DNA of 64,000 nucleotides from Azolla caroliniana (lineage: Eukaryota; Polypodiophyta). Below the pieces are notes generated by a model. The model was not told the DNA's origin. It saw nothing but the letters and a program-made list of their open reading frames with translations, and did no database searches. The stretch's first letter is position 1. The number at the start of each line of letters is the position of its first letter. Below, in pieces: positions 61,655-64,000 of this stretch. The position numbers were made by a program, and so were the translations under genes. The DNA lies in the NCBI GenBank assembly GCA_043228905.1, contig JBHGNT010000021.1:10044001-10108000 (forward strand), written 5' to 3'.

Positions 61655-62300
61655 TTGATGGACCCGAGCGTGTCCCAAATCTCCTTTATTTTGGTGATGT
61701 AATCCATAACCGACATATCTCTCTGCCGGATGTTGTTTAGCTCTTGCCGAAGCTGCAACTTACGGGTTGTGGTACTGGCGGCGAAAATCTTCTGAAGTTT
61801 TTCTCAGGCCTCCTTCGGCATTTTTGCATCCTTGATGTAGCCGAGCATCTGATCATGCACATAGGACGCGAGGGCAGTAAAGCACTCTACTTGCTCCTTG
61901 TTCCCATGCTGGGAAGTCCTTGTGTGCCGACTCCAATGCTACCTCGTTAGTTCCTTCCACATAGCTCCAATATCCATGCCCCATCAGGTATTGGTGCATT
62001 TTATAAGACTAGGACGCATAGTTGCTTCGGTCAAGCTTTTCTGTGGGAAGCGAACTTGCCATATGTTTGTCCATCTCAATCCTCTTTTGTTCTTCACTGG
62101 GTATTAGGGTTTGTCTTCGAAAGCGTTTGTTGGCTACAGAGGAGTCTCAACCCTCGCGCTCTGATACCATGTGAAAGTTAGCGTGCGGAAGCTTTGACAA
62201 GACCGGTTTAGTCGGGTAGCGAAAGGGAATAAACATATATTCAATGGAAGCTAAAGAAATTCCACACGAGAGTGGAAAGGGAAATCGGTCGGAAGCTAAA
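61655..62300 (-). mobile_element. copia-5 fragment: gag start, primer site and partial 5' LTR
   Basis: On the minus strand: an LTR end (about 62300-62170), the primer site TGGTATCAGAG (62159-62169), a leader, and a gag start MDKHMASSLPTEKLDRSNYA from about 62073. This resembles copia-4 gag and continues through RQELNNIRQRDMSVMDYITK to about 61655. Stops and a shift are present. The rest of the element is missing; the copia-3 LTR adjoins it. Confidence 0.75.
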
Positions 62301-62329
62301 GGCGGTTCAAGTGGACAACATAGGAGAAT

Positions 62330-62483
62330 AGCGGGTAAAGTTCGAGGAGTACTGCCGGTTGAAGGGAATCCAACTCGAATTTACCGAGCCGAAGACACCG
62401 GAGCTGAATGGACTGGCCAAAAGGATGAACCAGACTGTGATGGAGAAAGTCCGGAGCATGCTGGAACATGCTAAGTTGTCCAA
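62330..62483 (+). pseudogene. copia-6 integrase fragment
   Basis: Plus-strand frame KGIQLEFTEPKTPELNGLAK then RMNQTVMEKVRSMLEHAKLS, the end of a copia integrase core around the catalytic Glu region, here with ELNGLAKRMN in place of EQNGVAERMN. It is cut on both sides by other elements. Confidence 0.7.
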
Positions 62484-63051
62484 TGCTGAGAAACGAATCG
62501 TCAATCCACTAGAAAAAGAATATGCTGAAATACACAACTCTAAAGCACAGAAAACAGTGTACATAGATTTAACGTAGAAAACCCTAAAGTGAGAGAAAAC
62601 CACGGAGGACGGAGCTTCATTATACAGTGGATATACAACAACAAGATCAGAGTACAACACTCTCCCTACACAGAGTGTAAACAACCTCTCAGGGCTCTTG
62701 GTGTATGCTGTTACTAAACACAACTATGGTGCCGCTCACTCTCTCACACACACACTCTTCTCTATCGCGCTACACTATTTACAATCATGGCCATTATTAT
62801 TATCCAATAATAATAGTCTTACTAATCAGCCGACTCATTCGTCGATTGTCAAGTTGATCCGACTAGTTGACCTGGTCATCGATCATCTGGTTGGCCCGAC
62901 TAGTCGGTCGTGTCTTCGACCTCGATCAACTCTCTCTGAGAGGACTCCTCAACCATCTTCTCTCATCCGATCAGTCGGCTGCTCCCTGTCTTCGACTACT
63001 GGCTCTCTCCAAGCAGTCGGCTGCTCCCAATGGAGGGACATATTCCTAACA
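62484..63051 (-). repeat. copia-7 3' LTR
   Basis: 568 bp on the plus strand from TGCTGAGAAAC to TTCCTAACA, next to the polypurine tract. It has several TCGACTAGTCGG-like motifs near 62850-62930. I could not match it to the short LTR piece at 63925-64000, so the left limit is tentative. Confidence 0.6.
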
Positions 63052-63189
63052 AACTCCCCCTTCACACCTGTGGGAGGAGTCCGTTATTCTTGTCCCCTGT
63101 CGACAGACTCTAAGTCAGTCCATTGGTAGGTTCTTTGTTAGCATGTCGGATCCATTGTCATTAGTATGGATCTTCACAAGGGTAAACTC

Positions 63190-63825
63190 TCCTTCTTCGA
63201 TTTTCTCCCGTAGCCAGCGATACTTTCTCTATATGTGCTTGGTCCGGGAGTGGTATGCAGCATTCTTGGCTAGCTGTATGGCACTCTGGCTATCACAGTG
63301 AAGCAAGAAATCATTTTGCTTCATCCCCAACTCGTTGAGAAAGTTTCTCATCCAAATCAGCTCCTTGTTGGCCTCTACCGCTGCCATGTACTCTACCTCT
63401 ATGGTCGACAAGGCCACAGACTTATGTAGTTGTGTCTGCCATGACACTACTCCCCCTACATAGGTCATCACGTACCCTGATGTGGATTGGCTTGAGTCTA
63501 CATCCCCCGACATGTCCGAGTCGGTAAACCCTTCAAGCATGGGTTTTCTGACACCATACTTAAGACACACACTCGAGGTGCCTTTTAAATGCCCAGTGTT
63601 CTCATCCTGGATTACTCATGTATTGGCTTACTGTTCCCACAACAAATGTTATGTCTGGTCTCGTACAGACCATATCATACATTAAGCTGCGGATAGCTCG
63701 TTGTGTCGAATAACTTTCACCTGGCTTCGAATAATCAATACGTCCTACATCATCTCCTTCCATAAGGCAAAGTTTTTGCCGTTATATTTTATGATTTCAA
63801 CTCCTGTTCCGGATGTTGAAGCCAT
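63190..63825 (-). pseudogene. copia-7 gag start fused to RT end and RNase H
   Basis: From the ATG at 63823-63825 the frame reads MASTSGTGVEIIKYNGKNFA then LWKEMM and a stop. After the internal deletion the RT end follows (MVCTRPDITFVVGTVSQYMS). With a shift it enters RNase H (63570-63229): GFTDSDMSGDVDSSQSTSGY, LSTIEVEYMAAVEANKELIW and CDSQSAIQLAKNAAYHSRTK. It encodes no working enzyme set. Confidence 0.8.
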
Positions 63826-64000
63826 GTTCTTCTTTGAAAGTGAGATTTTTACTGACTTGGTCTTTTTCCTTTCATCTTTTATGTTGTTTGTTGCCGATGA
63901 GCTGCAAGTCGCTCTGATACCAGTTGAAGATCAAATGTGCGGAAATGTATGTGTGAGGACCTGTTGTATGTGCTTAGCAAACAACACAAAAGGGAGGCAA

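Larger units (their letters stand above)
62484..64000 (-). mobile_element. copia-7, internally deleted copia element (runs off the window)
   Basis: On the minus strand: a primer site TGGTATCAGAGC (63911-63922) with LTR sequence to its right, a gag start MASTSGTGVEIIKYNGKNFA from 63825, a jump near 63745 to the RT end (YSTQRAIRSLMYDMVCTRPD), RNase H, a polypurine tract (AAGGGGGAGTT) and a 3' LTR (62484-63051). Most of gag, protease, integrase and RT are deleted. The 5' LTR is cut by the window end. Confidence 0.75.

Overview
The window is nuclear DNA of a land plant. The evidence is a spliced plant-type J-domain gene with 13 exons, dense nesting of plant LTR retrotransposons, and CCCTAAA-type telomere-like units. 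The very long repeat-filled introns and some unusual Ty3/gypsy families would suit a seed-free plant (fern, lycophyte or moss), but I cannot fix the taxon. There are no bacterial-style operons, no CRISPR array and no rRNA; the only tRNA-like sequence lies inside a retrotransposon LTR.

The only host gene I can support lies at the left, on the minus strand at 248-14380. It encodes a DNAJC11/OWL1-like J-domain protein of 553 residues. Its exons can be joined by eye with consistent phase and family similarity from start to stop. Intron 4 is 7.3 kb long because it holds a decayed Ty1/copia element (copia-0, 5479-11356), which itself contains a minus-strand LINE fragment. Intron 7 holds two more internally deleted copies of that LINE. 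One intron (914-1422) uses a GC donor.

The rest (about 15.5-64 kb) is a stack of nested retroelements. Gypsy-1 (15480-23791) is a decayed Ty3/gypsy element interrupted by a gag-bearing gypsy remnant (about 19.7-23.2 kb). At 24303-30064 lies a minus-strand gag-only LTR element (TR-GAG B), interrupted by a complete second copy (TR-GAG A, 25128-28654) with a 5-bp target duplication. At 30065-48326 is a mosaic gypsy element (gypsy-2). Its gag is split by copia-1 (31109-36673), and its pol is separated from its protease by an inverted gypsy LTR fragment that was itself split by copia-2 (39088-44434). Copia-2 has identical LTRs, a perfect target duplication and an open 1337-codon gag-pol frame, so it is the best candidate for a live element. 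From 48.3 kb there follow a minus-strand gypsy-3 fragment with an extra downstream reading frame, a 5'-truncated copia-3 split by copia-4 (54221-60943, itself carrying a solo LTR with a 54-bp minisatellite), and fragments of three more copia elements.

The elements do not act together with the host gene. They record successive insertions whose order can be read from 5-bp target duplications. Points worth follow-up are the possibly active copia-2, a conserved charged and SR-rich C-terminal extension on the copia-3/-4 polyprotein, the extra frame of gypsy-3, the coiled-coil-rich gag-only family, and a recurrent C-to-T pattern in the nonsense mutations.
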